Under the pieces are notes generated by a model. It saw only the letters and a program-made list of their open reading frames with translations, was not told the DNA's origin and did not search any database. Positions 34,179 to 47,609 of a stretch of 64,000 nt of DNA are shown here, piece after piece (position 1 is the stretch's first letter; every line of letters begins with the position of its first letter). The DNA comes from Sphagnum magellanicum (taxonomy: Eukaryota; Streptophyta; Sphagnopsida; Sphagnales; Sphagnaceae): the NCBI GenBank assembly GCA_021904315.1, contig CM038910.1, forward strand, positions 24,066,256 through 24,130,255. The letters run 5' to 3'. Made by a program: the position numbers and the translations under genes.

Positions 34179-37100
34179 ATGGTTCGTGCAGATGATGACA
34201 TGGAGGAAAGTTTTGCTTTGAAGAAATCGGTATCACCATCATCCGTGCTGCCATTCGTAGGTGTTGCTTGTCTGGGGGCTCTTTTGTTCGGTTACCATCT
34301 GGGGTACATGCTCTTTCCGAGCTTTACATTCTCTAATGCCTTTCTGTTTCTTTGAAATTTGCTACCTGGATTGCTATAACATCCTTAACATCTTTCAGAA
34401 GATCTGGATCAACTAAAGAGATGAAGTCCTTGCTCATGTAAAAGTTCAGATCAATGGCTAGCTGACAAGAACACATGTGGCTTGTGCATGCAGAGTAGTC
34501 AATGCATCACTGGGGTATATTGCTGCAGAGCTTGGATTTGCTGGCAGTTCAGCTCTGCAAGGTAATCATCCTGAGTTTGCTACTAATTTCCTACTGTGTT
34601 TGGCTGTTTCACTAAAACAGTCAAAGTGAACCATCTCTCTCCCCCACTAGTTTCACCAGGTGGGTGAGGTTCTATGCTATTTTCAAAGCTAGTGGTTTTG
34701 CAACAAGAATGATAGATGGAGCGACATTTCAGAAAATGTACAGATTCTTGCATTGACCAGTCATGATGCCATAACACCTCAATTCTGCATTGTACATGGG
34801 CTAATTATTCACCTGAAGTCACTTGTGCAGCACTTCCTGAATTTGTATGGATGAGAATGGGCAGTTTTGCAAGGATTATGGTGAATGGCATATTTTATGT
34901 ATCTTTTGTTCTAACAAACAGTGTTCTGTCCTGTAGGATGGGTGGTGAGCTCAACATTGGCTGGTGCTGCAGTGGGTTCATTCACCGGTGGTGCTTTGGC
35001 CGACAAATTAGGGTGCCGTCGTGGTCTCCAGATGAATGCACTTCCTCTTTTCTTTGGTACCCTCTTAAGGTAGTGACATGATTTTGTAGCATGGGTCTAG
35101 CACCAAACCAGAGAATCTTTGCTTCCAAGGCTGCACCACCTTATTATTCCTGTTGCAGGTTTGAGGTTTGCATGTCTTGTGCTTAGATTATGAAATCCAG
35201 CCACCTATCTGCTCAAGTCATGTATCCTTGACCTTACAAAAAGTAGCATGCATATGAGAAGATATCCATTGTGTTGTTCCTTAGAGTGGAATTCCTCTTG
35301 GCAGATTTGAGGAGAAATGTTGGGATGTTTTGTTTGTGGATATTGTCCCATCTAGTGCAGTTCCTGTGAATCTTTTGTCCTTCAACTCCCTGTAACGACA
35401 AACTGAGGGTTGGAACATTGGGTGACACAGTGGGACTTCAAATGGTGTTGAGAGTATGGTAGTTGGACGCGTTTTGGCAGGGGTTGGCATTGGCATATCA
35501 TCAAGTGTGGTTCCTCTGTACATATCAGAGGTGATGCATATATTTGCTTCCTGACCCAGCAGATTCTAGTGGTGATTATGGATGTCAATTGAATATTGCT
35601 CTCTGTATTGAATGTGGCCTCATGATTCTAGTGCAGAGATCTTAGCTGTGAAGTAGTGCAATTTGGACCCTAATAATAGCACGTGCAAGCAATCTGCTCA
35701 ATTGTCTGATACAAAGGGGCACTTCAGATGATCAACTTCTATCTGAGCAAAACAGATTATAAGTAAATGAACCTTGGAGCCCAATAGCTGACAGGGGCAG
35801 CATTGTAATGATCATGGCAGATATCACCCAAGGAGATTCGAGGTGCTCTAGGATCTGCAAACCAAGTGTCTATAAATGTGGGCATTCTGTTGGCTATCAT
35901 TGCAGGGCTCCCCCTAGCTGACAACCCAGCCTGGTACTAGCTGCACAACCCTTCTTTTGTTATAAGAAGAAGGAACATGTGAAAGAGATTGATTTGCTGG
36001 AGAAGAAGGAATCAATTTCATGTGTATTGCAGGCCAGGAAGTTCAAGTCTTCTTGGTGTTCTAGGTGTTTAATAAACAGTCATGGAAACTTGAATATTTA
36101 ACAAACCATCATTCCAGCCTTTGACTCGCTTGGACTGAAATTCTCTTTTTCTCTTCTTTGGAGGTCATCTGTTCATCAGGTGGCGGACCATGTTTTACCT
36201 AGCAGCAATTCCAGCTGTCCTACTATTTGTGGGCATGGTATACTCACCTGAGAGCCCACGCTGGCTGTACAAGGTAGACTACATACACCATCTCTAACCT
36301 TATATCCAAGCACATGGCAAGCTAGGATGCACGAACCTCGTGATATTGGATTCAAATTTGTCTGTCTGATCAACACTGTGCTCAAATTTGCTCTACATGT
36401 TTATGCTGGCAGTGTTTTAGGTTGGGGAGCCAGACAGGACACATGATGTTCAAGGGAGGAGTGTGAGTTCAGTCATCAACTAAATGGGAAACTGAAGGTC
36501 TAGTCTTTGCAGGTGCTTACACCACAGTGAACTTAGTTTGACCTGGCAGTGGCTGTCTGTGCATGGATTTAGTTGACAATGGATACATTGTTGGGGTGTG
36601 CAGCAAGGGAAGACAGCAGAGGGAGAAGCAGCAGAGAGGCAATTATGGGGAAGACTGAAGTTGGAAGAATCCTTTATTGCAACAAAAGCTACCAATTCCT
36701 CTGTGGAAGAGGATGCAACCTGGCGAGATCTTTTTGGAAAACGCTATCGTAAAGGTACAAAGATGAATAGCTGTAGTAATTAACAACTGCATGGATCAAG
36801 GCACTGGTCTACTTGAACAAGGAGCTGTCTCCACACAGTTATAACCAGAAGTGGAGGAATGTGTGAGGCATCTGGATGGTCTTAGCACATATGAGAGGAG
36901 TATTTTGAGGAAGTAAGATGTCAAAGTTTATGCTAGTGTCTCAGCCAGCTGGCACTCTCTGCAGTTTGTCACAGTCCTGGTGTGTTGTCTGAAATTGAGT
37001 GTGCAGAGAAAGATGAGCTGACACCTTGATGTTTAGGGCAGTGGTGGGAGTAGGTGCATCACTGTTTCTACTGCAGCAGTTCTCTGGGATCAATGCGGTG

Positions 37101-40100
37101 GTTTACTATTCAACTCAAGTTTTTCAGAGTGCTGGCATTTCTTCAGGGGTTGCAGCAAGTGCACTTGTTGCAGCTGCCAATGTCATAGGTACTTGTTCAT
37201 TTCCATAAAATAAAGTGACTCTGAATCTGACTGGCTTCATCTCTGCACAAATTAAGTCATCCACATGGCCTGCTTAACATGTATGATGTTCAGGTTTTAC
37301 AGAATGTGCCATGTTTATTGCAAGACAGTTCAGATGTGTGCATATCTTCCAGTTGACTCTGTAGAATTGGCCAGCAAAATTATGGTTCATAGTTGCCAGC
37401 AGGTAGAATAGTGCAGGCTGAGAATTGTGATCAACAAGGTCAAGACAATCAAACCTGAGGTTGCATTCATTACTGTGATATCATGATTTTCTTCTAGTTC
37501 ATTTTCTGAACTGTAGAGAAATCCATTGTTGACATTCTTGTGGGCCTAATTAAGTAATGTCTTTTCTGGAGGTCATACTTCAGAAGGTCTTTTTGAAAAG
37601 TTTGTCTCTTGAAGAAGCCATTGAAAGCAGTGTTAGGAAACCTGTTCCAAAGCAAGAAGAGATCCTTGCAGTCCATGAAATCTTGAGCAAATGGAAAACA
37701 GAACTCCTTGATTTTTCAAACTTCGCCCCTAAGCCATGCTACCATTTCCTAGTCAGTTCCCTTCTCTTGTGTTGATTCCAAGCACCTGAAAACATTCAAC
37801 CATCCTGCTGTTATTACCTACATTCTGTAATAACTTTGCAAGAAGCATGATGTTGCTTCAGTTTTCAATGAGATTAATTCTCTTGAAGGCATTTATGTGA
37901 AATCCAGTCTGTCAGATTCTGAAATTTTAAGTCTTCATAGTTCTTTGAATTGCTGCTAATAGGTTTTAAGCAAATTGTGACCCTCATCTTCCTTTTTCTT
38001 TTCACAGCTTGGAAGTTCCATGAATTACCCATGAAACCTAGGTTTATAAATTGCCACTGGTTCTCTCAGACAGAAGTTTCCAAGTGGCTAAGCTCCTCTT
38101 ATAAAGCTACCGTGATGCTGTCATTTCTGAAATGATTCATTAAGTCTAATGCTTGTCCAGAATTTCTGCCTTGGTCATCCTTTATAAGAAGATTTGTAGA
38201 TGATCTGTTAGTTCTTGCTTATCCTGATTTGTCCAACTTCATGTATCTGGACAAAGACTTTATTGTAGCTTGAGCTCAATTGTACTCTAGTGACTTTCTA
38301 GCAGTTTCTTGAATTTAGCAATTACCCAAGACTCAAAATGGCTTAAACATTAACATTTTTGACAATTGTCATCAGTTTGAATATGTGGTTCATAACATGA
38401 TATGCATCCCTGATTTGGATTCCAAAATTTCAGCTGCTGCCAAATTTGGAGTTGTCAATAGTCAATTTTTAAGGTTCTTAAGGCTTTGTAGCTCAAAGAA
38501 GTTCATCATAGCTCAAATGGTGAGCTTTAGTCTCTTGAAGAGAAAACAATACTGTTCAAAGTTTCTATTGGATTGATTCAGAGGTTTGCTCAACAAAGAA
38601 AGATTTCTGTTTGGTGTTTCTGCCTTTGTAGACTTCAAACTGATTATATGGGCTTCTTGATCCTGAATTGGGAGGTTTTCCTGAATAGATCTTGCTCTTA
38701 AAGTTCTCCATGTTTCTCTCTTCTCTTCCTCTTTCCTTGTTTCATTCTTTTTGTGTTCTTCTTTCTCCTTGGTTTCCTTGATCATCTTCTGCTCTTTTAT
38801 GTTTTGTTGAGCTAGATAGTGTCATTGCCATCTTCCCATTAATACTGATCTTGTGAGAGAAACTCAGTAAATTGGTTAATGTTTGACATCGACCTCCCCC
38901 CGATGCCTGAAGCTGATGAATTCAGTGAATATTTTATGGTGGCTGGTCAGTTCCAGAAATGTTGCTGTTGAAACTCACTGAATTAGCACTGCTGTCCAAA
39001 CCACTCAGTTTTTCCCCTGTTTTCAAGGGCAGAGTCTCCTTTCTTTTGTTTTTCTGTTTTTTCACTTCCCATTTTTCATTTTCTTTTCTTTTTACTGATG
39101 TGTTGTCAGATCTGAAAACACTATATCCTTATCATTGGGTCATTCCTCAATTATTCAAGTTGATTTAATTGTAAGCATGGAGAAGTTGAAGTCAACACTT
39201 GGTATCATTGTCAAATGAGAGATCATTGTGCTTGGTCACAGTGAAGTTTTGAAACATAATCCAGGCAGTCAAGGACAAATCAACTCTTGCTTCAGACCTA
39301 TGTGAGATATTAATGATTCTCAAATTTCCTATAAATTTGACACGCCTTTTGATCACAAAAGGGTGGTGATCTCAGCGCACCGCACCATACTACATTCCCA
39401 TTGAAGACTATTTGCCAGCCAACTCATAAATGCTGGTTTTTAATCTTTTGAGAAACTTGTTATTTTTCTGGAGATATGCAGGAGCAGTAGTGGCATCATA
39501 TTTGATGGACAAGCAGGGACGCAAGAAACTCCTCATGACCAGCTTCTCAGGGATGGTATGTTCACAAGGGCACAAACCTTTTGGAATGGTTTATGGTCTA
39601 CTGCTTGTACTAAGGAAACCTGGACCCAAAGCCACATTATCATTGGCAGGAGATGTTTTTGGTTCAGCTTGGTCCTACTTATGAATATTCAGGTTCAGCT
39701 AACATCAACATTTGGTGGATTGATATTGCAGGGAGCTTCAATGCTGGTGTTATCACTTTGTCTGTCATGGCATGCCTTGGAGGCCTTCTCAGGCATCTTG
39801 GCAGTTTTGGGAACTATCACGTGAGTATATATTGTACCCCAGATCAGAGCTTGTGGTCATTTGTGGACAAAGACTTGTCACTCACACCTTTAATATGGTC
39901 CTCAACTTCTTTGGTAGGCACTGAGGGGATGAGGGGTATTATATGAGAGGGGAATGTGATCAACGAGTACCCAGGCTCCGTTGTAGATCTTGTGCTGCAA
40001 TTATGTAGTGTGCTTTTTGCTGGTTGCTTTAGCTGTACCTGCTCTCTTTTCACCTGAATGCTTTTCTGATAGACCAGTGGAGGAACATGGATTTTATGGG

Positions 40101-40596
40101 GCAGGTATGTGGTGGCATTCTCCCTTGGTGCTGGACCTGTGCCAGCTCTTCTACTAGCTGAGATTTTTGCTTCTCGCATTCGACCCAAAGCTATTGCCCT
40201 TTCTCTTGGAGTTCATTGGGTATTTTCTTGGTTCAAAGCCCTGTCCTTGCCAGTGCTGCAGTAATATCATGTGCATGTGCAAATTCTCAATTTTTCAGTC
40301 CTGATTCTACATTTGAGTAACTCTACACTGGCTATCTAAAATAGTTTCTAATGAGAACCAACTTGTTCTGCATGTAATGAGCATTTGCTGAAAGGGACTG
40401 TGGATCCTTGCAGGTCTGTAATTTTCTAATAGGATTGGTTTTCCTGAGTGTGGTGCAATATGTTGGAGTCAGCACAGTCTACCTGGGATTTGCAGCAGTT
40501 TCAGCAGCAGCAGTGTTCTATGTGGCCAACAATGTTGTAGAGACTAAGGGTTGTTCATTAGAAGAGATTGAAAGAGAGCTGAGCTCTGCTGTGTAG
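34179..40596 (+). CDS. pGlcT: Plastidic glucose transporter-like MFS sugar transporter (12 exons)
   Basis: Exons: 34179-34303, 34494-34561, 34937-35069, 35431-35530, 35821-35933, 36180-36273, 36604-36754, 37042-37188, 39482-39555, 39732-39820, 40105-40219, 40414-40596. All introns are GT-AG, the phases agree and the sum is 1,392 nt (463 residues). The product is a 12-helix major facilitator sugar porter most like plant plastidic glucose translocator: FGYHLGVVN in helix 1, [52 protein letters not shown], and [16 protein letters not shown] at the end. Such proteins export glucose from starch breakdown across the inner envelope. The ATG (Kozak GAAATGG) is fixed by an in-frame TAA 15 nt upstream, which leaves only about 20 residues before helix 1 and no transit peptide, whereas Arabidopsis pGlcT is about 546 residues. 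Intron 8 (2,293 bp) holds a retroelement relic. Confidence 0.9.
37550..38580 (+). mobile_element. Penelope-like reverse transcriptase relic in intron 8 of the glucose transporter gene
   Basis: Sense-strand blocks match RTs of Penelope-like elements: [19 protein letters not shown] and [16 protein letters not shown] (about 38008-38110), then in the same frame after one [17 protein letters not shown] (38187-38230, the motif C catalytic Asp pair), then, shifted, [19 protein letters not shown] and [18 protein letters not shown] (38370-38500), the thumb-side pattern of this family. Motifs A and B between blocks one and two are deleted. A protein-like frame at 37557-37733 ([20 protein letters not shown]) may be its N-terminal part. 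No GIY-YIG domain is seen inside the intron. Splice sites of the host intron are intact. Confidence 0.68.
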
Positions 40597-41447
40597 CCTT
40601 CTGTGGGAAGGCTGCTTCTCATGAGATTCAGATTGTCAGGTGACTTTCATTGCTCTTATATTGGGTGCTGTTTGTAAGACAGCATTTGGTAATACAGTAC
40701 TTCAACCACATCCTACAAATTGTTTAAACCGTTGAAACAATTCTGTTCCCTGGCCTAGTCATGGGAATGCTGCATGTGAAGGAGCATTGAACACTGCCTC
40801 ATTTTGATGAGCTTTGCTTCTGAGATCCAATATGTTACTACAATATGTGTTTCTATAAGTTGAAAATTCATCACAGAACATTGGAAAAGATATGTCAGAA
40901 AAAATGGAAGTATTGTAGTGCTCTTCCGGTGATAAGAGGGTGAATGTCACCTGGCATTCAAATATAAATACTATACTGTTGAAACAAAAGAGTTTTAACA
41001 CTGGAAAGTTGTTGCATTTTCTTGCAGCTGCAACCAAATCACAGATACGAAAACAGATACATGTTTGGTGAGCCCTGATTCACCCTCTCCTAAACCAAAT
41101 GTTCTGAGACTCCTTACCTTTGAAAGGTCATGATCTCCTTCACTCTGCAACCAATGAAATCATTGGCAAAAGATGCAGATGCTAACCAAAATATTCACAA
41201 AACAGTAGGGAAGCAAGAGATCAACCTGTTTTCTGAAAGAACATACATAGCAATGAGCCAAATGACATTACAGTATATCTAAACATCTACAGATCCATTG
41301 TTAAAAGGATCCAATCGAGACCGGAACTCAATCCTTAACGTTTATCATTGTTACAAAACAGGCTCTTACAGGGAAAAAGCAGCGGGAAGTTGAGCAATTG
41401 AGAACCTGCAATTGCTCGCATGTACAGCCAGTAATTATATAGGTACT
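40597..41447. other. 3' flank of the glucose transporter gene
   Basis: This holds the 3' untranslated region and downstream spacer. AATAAA-like signals are weak, so the cleavage site is not placed. No further gene is seen. Confidence 0.35.
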
Positions 41448-41759
41448 CTAAACCCTCACCGTTGCAGTGGATTTGTACTTCAGAATACTAGTTGCAGGTG
41501 TGATTTGACCAGCTCTCAATAACACCACCTTCACATTGTGAAAAATCATATCTTGAGACAGATGATCAAATAGATTTGAATGTATAAGCATTGTTTCTAG
41601 AGGAAGAAGAATTTCAAAACATTGATTGAAGAGGGTAAATTGCTCATCGGTCTGATGGCTTATGTGACCCTCAGCACCAACCTTTTCACAAGTAAAAGTG
41701 TCATTTTTAAAAAATAAAAGTTCAATTTGTTCAGCATAAATTGTTTGCATATGATTCAA
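41448..41759 (-). CDS. Unrecognised antisense ORF (103 codons)
   Basis: The frame is uninterrupted and compositionally protein-like, with cysteines at CEKVG and NQCFEILL and a hydrophobic end (MIFHNVKVVLLRAGQITPA). I do not recognise it. It lies convergent to the glucose transporter gene. It could be an exon of a gene whose other exons are not identifiable or a fragment of a mobile element. Confidence 0.25.
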   Translation of the reverse strand: MNHMQTIYAEQIELLFFKNDTFTCEKVGAEGHISHQTDEQFTLFNQCFEILLPLETMLIHSNLFDHLSQDMIFHNVKVVLLRAGQITPATSILKYKSTATVRV

Positions 41760-44700
41760 TTATTACCCACCTAGGTGTAGTTAATAGGAGCCAAATTAGC
41801 AAGAGTAACCAATGTTTGGTTTTGCTGCATGTTTTTGGTTTTTAAATTATATTAATGTTGCAAGTCTTAAATAGGTTTACGCGATAATGTTCCTAATATA
41901 TTATGGGAACATATAAAACCATCCGGATTGAATCTAATGAGTATAGAATATTCAAAAGTATTCATCATGCATTATAACCAATGCTTTTGTTGTTTTTTTT
42001 TAATTTAGAGAATTTAAAATTCTTTCAAAATGACATAATCATGAACAATAATTATTCATGCCTTCACATGATAATATAATAGGTCACGATAAAAAATGAG
42101 TATTTTTTTGTCATTGTAAAAATCATAGATTTTTAGTCCAATTCACCTTTTGTAACCAATCATAATTTGTCCCATCTTCGTAACAAACATCCCTCTATTT
42201 TTTGAAGTAATCAATTAAGCAAGCAATCATGACTCCTATTATCATGTGTGCAATCACCTATCAACCTAAGGACAAGAATCATATTAAGGTGATATGAAAA
42301 ATAAAGAGTTACACTAATGTCAATATTTGATTTGAGTAGAGTTGGTGATTCAATGAATGGGTGAGCAATGTGGGCATTTAAAGTTTTGTGGCAAGGGTCC
42401 AAACTTGGAGCTTCATGGATACAAGGTTCCAAATTGGTGAAAAAGATTGAAAGATTATGGTGATGTCCTAAACTTTTATCATTAGTTTGTGTGTGCACAC
42501 ACAGTTATAGTAAGCCCTTAGTAACATTAACAAGTAGCTATCAAATGAGATGATAGGAAAAGTGGAGATCGATTATCTGAAGATGCACATAAAGGCTTAG
42601 GATCAGCTCATGATTCACAAGTTATATATATGCTTGGAATCTTTTTATGAATGTTGGGTGTCATGGAGCTTCCATGTCATATTTCAAGTTGTCAAAAAAT
42701 ACTACACTTGGACTTCAAGGTCTTGGTATACAATTCCTTGCGTGTATTACACCACCAATGTCGTATAATCATCAACTTGGAGCCACAACATATTGGTTGT
42801 AATTCTTTAAAACATTTTTATCATTTTGTGTGACCATATATGATTGTAGGAATTTTGTATACAAGAAGCTATTGGATGCTAATTTCCAATGGTTGCATTC
42901 TTGAATTCATTGATCAATCAATTCAATCACCCATAATGAGTTTGTTTCAAAAACTAGTTTTTGTTGTTTGATCTGAAGCACACTGAAATAGTGATATATG
43001 TATCTTTATGCATCAAGAATGAATGCATGGAACCTTCAACGATGGATCTAGAATCTTGCTTTAGTCGTGGACACTCCATGTCTCATAAGTTCCAACAACA
43101 ACAACCCCATTGACAAAGAAGGTACCTATTTTGACATAACTCCCCTATGGAGAATTTTGTTTCAATATTATATTACAAAATCGATTTTGTAAAAAGAATA
43201 GAAGATAATAAAGTGAGAATATCGAACCATAGTGCCAAAAACCACAACAAAGTTCTAAGATAATATAATCAATCTTTAATTCACAACCAAGGTCAAGCTA
43301 CAATTTGTCATAACTTGCAAATTTTTTTATAAAGGAGAAAATATGGCAATTGACAACAACTAGTAGGAATAATCATTTTTACCTTGAAGGAAATCCCTTG
43401 TGAGCGGCCTAATCATCATGTGAGTTGTGAAAACCAAATCTAAAAGAATCCAAAGGCTTACTTTTCCTACCCAAAGTTATTAACCACATCATGCTTGGAT
43501 TCATGCATCATTTGTTGTTGTTTCATGAATCGTGTTTTGATTTAGAATTGAGGAATATTCCTATTCAACATTATGAAATTAAAAACTTTAAATCAACCTT
43601 AAAACTTGTGACAAAAAGACTCAAAAAATTAATTCCAACAATGGATAGACAACAAGAAAAGAATTCAAGCTCTCAGCAAATGTGCAAAATTTTGGATGCA
43701 AAAAGAAGATTGTGATGAAAGTAACCAATTTAGGTGCCCAAAGCATGCATACCAACAATGTGTTTGCATTTAGATCAACTTCAAAGTTTGTTTCTTATGC
43801 AATTAAAAAGAAAGAGAAATAACCATTCATTCATTAGTCTTTTGAAGAAACAAAGCAACAAGTGCAAAAGGAGGTTAAGAGGCTTTTATTGAGTCGGAAA
43901 AGGATGCATGATGAACATTGATGATGATCATGAAAGCAATTCCATTGATGCTTAGTATGCGACCTTGTAAAAATATTTCTCGCATCTAAGATTCATTTTC
44001 CACTTTTTTTTCAACTCCCACCCATAAAACTAAAATCTGGACTACAAACAAATGGGAAACTACTAATAGCAACCCACTTAGACCAACCAAGTTATCAAGC
44101 CAATAAAGAACAAGTTTTAGGCTTTATTCTACCTTTTACTAGCTTCAATATCCTATGAAAAAATGTTATGCCAAAACAATTGGCATGTTTTGAATTTTTT
44201 TTTTCATCCAATTTTCTTTTGTTGGGCCATATATTGAGGACCAGTGGAACTATTCTTTCAATTAATATAGATCAAGTCTACAAATGCTTCCTCGTTGCAC
44301 ATGTCTCTTGTCCTTCCCAACATCATTGTTGTACATAAACCCATTAGAATGATACAAAATCACAAACTAGCCCCAAATTTTAATGTTGTCGAAAACATAG
44401 ATTATCTTCACTACAATCATCAACCAAAACCTCTTAAAAAAGAAATCCGAGCAAACTCAAAAAAGCTACACAATTAAATTACTACTATGCCAACTTAAAT
44501 CCATGAACCCTCCTCTTTTTATGAAATTCATTCATGCATAAAGATGCATACTTTCAATTATTTTACTTCTTGTAACTTCTTCTAGTATTGCTTTAAAAAA
44601 CCAACCCACAAAATCAACCACAACAACGATAAAATTAGTGTTAGAATATGTAATAATTCAATATTTTCAATTTGTAATTAATATAAGTTTATCTAAATTA

Positions 44701-45390
44701 GATTAATTTTCACATTAATATTAGACTTATCCTTCTTATAATTAAAGTGGATCATAGACATACTAAATTAATAGGAAAATACCTGGTAATCTCACTTTCC
44801 ATATGTTCTTGATTTTTTTGGTTCATACCTTCAATACATCAAATATTTTTTGTTATCTATTTTTAGATCCATTTAATTATGCATTGTTCATAATGCCTTG
44901 GGATTCTATAATCAAACATGGTATCATAACACTAATATGTTTTCTTGATTGAAGAGCTCAATTCTTAAAATATCTAAACATTAAATTATTACATTTTTCA
45001 TGGTGAATAGTAGTTGGTAGCCCTCAATCATGAATCAACATAAGATTATGATCATTTCTCAAAGTGTAAAGTCTGAAAGCAATTCAAATTACATGCTATG
45101 AAGGTTTCACATCAAGCACATTCTTGAGACCAAAGGATTTCAAGACTTAGTAGTTGGTGGTCAAAATAATATTGGTGTAAAACAACATCTGCATAAAATG
45201 GTGATGGTGCATCAACTAGTGGTAATGCAAATTGAATGGTGACAATCCATCAAATGGTGGCGGTATGTTAGTTGTGGCAACCATGGGAAAACTTGTAGTC
45301 ATTATTAGTGGTGTTGTGCCAATTGTGGCATCATCGAAAGCAATTGTGGCAACAACAAAAGGACCTCTAGTAGCTTTAACTAGAACCCCC
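41760..45390. other. AT-rich intergenic sequence, no gene recognised
   Basis: Several frames of 60-95 codons occur (42211-42498 antisense, 43491-43715, 44295-44477) without motifs. The segment just before 45.4 kb probably belongs to the copia element. Confidence 0.4.
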
Positions 45391-46098
45391 CAATACCACT
45401 CTTGAATCTTAACAAAAAAAAGAACAAAGCACTCACCATATTTATCATGTATGTGAAAGAGAATGTGGTTCCATACATTCTTGATGTGGAAGATCCAAAA
45501 CTTTGTCGGTCATTGTTGTGTGACATATATAAACTTAAAGACGTATCCAAAGTAATCTACCTAAAAAACAAGCTCAATTTGTTATGGCTATTAGAAGAAA
45601 TTAACGTGGATTTTTATTTTTGAGAGTTTTAAGTCATTGATTTTTCAATTGGCAAGGATTGGAATCAATTATATGCCTTGTGAAGAGTTGATTAAGATTC
45701 TTATGAATAAACCCATAAACGATTATAACAACTTTGTGTAACATATTTCAACTAGGCTCTCCCAACTTTTGAAAGGCTTGCATCCAAATTGTTGCATGAA
45801 GAAGGAAGGTGCTCACTATAGGTAACAACACAAACGTATAAGCTTACCAAAATAAAACACCACCAAAATAAACTTACCAATGAAGGAGAAAAAAGTAGTG
45901 GGGGCAAGGGCATTATGTGCTATGATTGCATGAGATTGGACACATCTCAAGGCTTTACAAGAAACTTGGAAGGAATTGATACAATGTTGTGAAGAGAAGA
46001 GACATTGTTGAAAGAGGGAGTGACATTAATGAAAATGGATCTACTAACAAAGTCTTTAGAAACCTTGAAAATGTTCTTGTAGTTTTAAGTGCAAAACT

Positions 46099-46174
46099 AG
46101 ATAGACAAGATTGGTTCTTAGATTTTGGTGCTTCTAGTAAACCTATCACTAGAAACGAAAATGTATCATTTTGA
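46099..46174 (+). pseudogene. copia protease remnant
   Basis: DWFLDFGASSKPITRNENV contains the aspartic protease active-site triplet in the form D-F-G-A-S, which in copia proteases usually reads DSGAS followed by H.T. Here His is Pro. It belongs to the copia element. Confidence 0.65.
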
Positions 46175-46439
46175 CTATATTAAGGGGAAACAAAAGAAGT
46201 GAGTGATGTTCTTTATGTCCTTAGTATATATATATATATATTGGGCTTTATAACAAATAAAAGAAATATAATAATATTTGACTTTTAGAAGTGTTTCATT
46301 TTATATTTAAACAATCATAGGACAATGATAGGTAGAGGGGTCCAAAGCAATGTCAACGAACTTTACAAATTTAAAGCATTTGAACTTCATGCACGTGATA
46401 TCAATAATATTATAACTAGAAGTTTATTAAGTTTGTTAA

Positions 46440-47026
46440 GTTTGTTGAACTTTGGCATAAGAGGCTAGGACATTTAAATGATCAAAGTACCCATTTGCTA
46501 ACTTTAAGAAATTTAGTGCATGAACTCCTATTGCTTCCTTCAATTAGTAATATTTGTCAAAGGTGTTTATTTAAAAAGCAACAATATGAGAAGGTCACAA
46601 ATAAAGGTGTAAGTAGAACAACAAATCCATTCCAATTACTCTGTAATGGCCTTTGTGGTCCATTGAATTGTCCTTCTCTCTTTGGAGATATGTATTTCCT
46701 AACATTTGTAAATGATCACAATAAAAAAACTTGGGTGTTTTTTTTCAAGAAAAAGAGTGGAGCACTTGACAAGTTCAAGTACTTCAAAATATTTGTGGAA
46801 AGGAAGCCAATGGTAGAATCAAATGTTTAAAAGGACAAATCACAACATGGAGTTCACTTCAATAAAATTCAATTACTTTTGTGAGAAGCATGATATTAAG
46901 AAACAATTCGCACAATCAAACACACCTTATCCAAACAAAGTTACGAAATGTAAAAATTGTTCACTTGTGGAGAGGGTAAAAAAACATGGTGTGAGGAAAC
47001 AAGCTTCCTTCATACTTGTGGGTTGA
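46440..47026 (+). pseudogene. copia integrase remnant
   Basis: A WHKRLGHLN-type zinc-binding start (about 46450) is followed by ICQRCLFKKQQ, then LCNGLCGPL where HxDLCGP is expected (first catalytic Asp lost), YFLTFVNDHNKKTWVFFFKKK, and after a shift EFTSIKFNYFCEKHDIKKQF with the second Asp lost. It is inactive. Confidence 0.75.
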
Positions 47027-47609
47027 AGTAGTAAATTGTGTTGTTATTTATTTAATCACCATCCTATAAAGGCCAACCTAGAAACAACATTTGAAGAATG
47101 TTCTATTGGTAAAAACATCCAACTCAAGCAATCTAAAAGTTTTTAGGTGTATTGTTCATGTACATGTACCAAAGGAAAATCACAAGAAATTTTATGCAAA
47201 GTTTATAAGGCATGTCTTTTTAGGATTTCAACAATAAAGCTTATAGATGTTATTATCACACATGATGTGAAATTTGATGAATTGACACCTAGTTTTCAAA
47301 AACCAATAATTGAGAATGTGCATAATGAAAATTCAAAAGCAATGGTATAATTTAGGTCTATTGTAGACATAGGTTGACTAAAAGGAGATGGAGGGCTTGA
47401 GGAACCATCTCTTGAGATGATTAATGTTCCACATAATGTTGAATTGGAAGATCACTATGATGGATGTTCATCACCATAGACACAAAATTGAAAGGTGAAC
47501 ATGTTAGGATTAGGAGAAGCAAGTTTCATTAGGCTAATTAAAACATAATTAACCTCTTGAACCTTTTTTCAAAGGAAGATCCATTTGGACGAAGAGCACC
47601 CAACTAGGA

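Noticed and set aside
37042-37044. Acceptor TTTAG at 37036 for exon 8 of the glucose transporter
   Set aside because: It gives the wrong phase; the next CAG at 37039-37041 yields the conserved [10 protein letters not shown] join.
37026-37208. Frame at 37026-37208 as an independent gene
   Set aside because: It is exon 8 of the glucose transporter read through its flanking intron bases.
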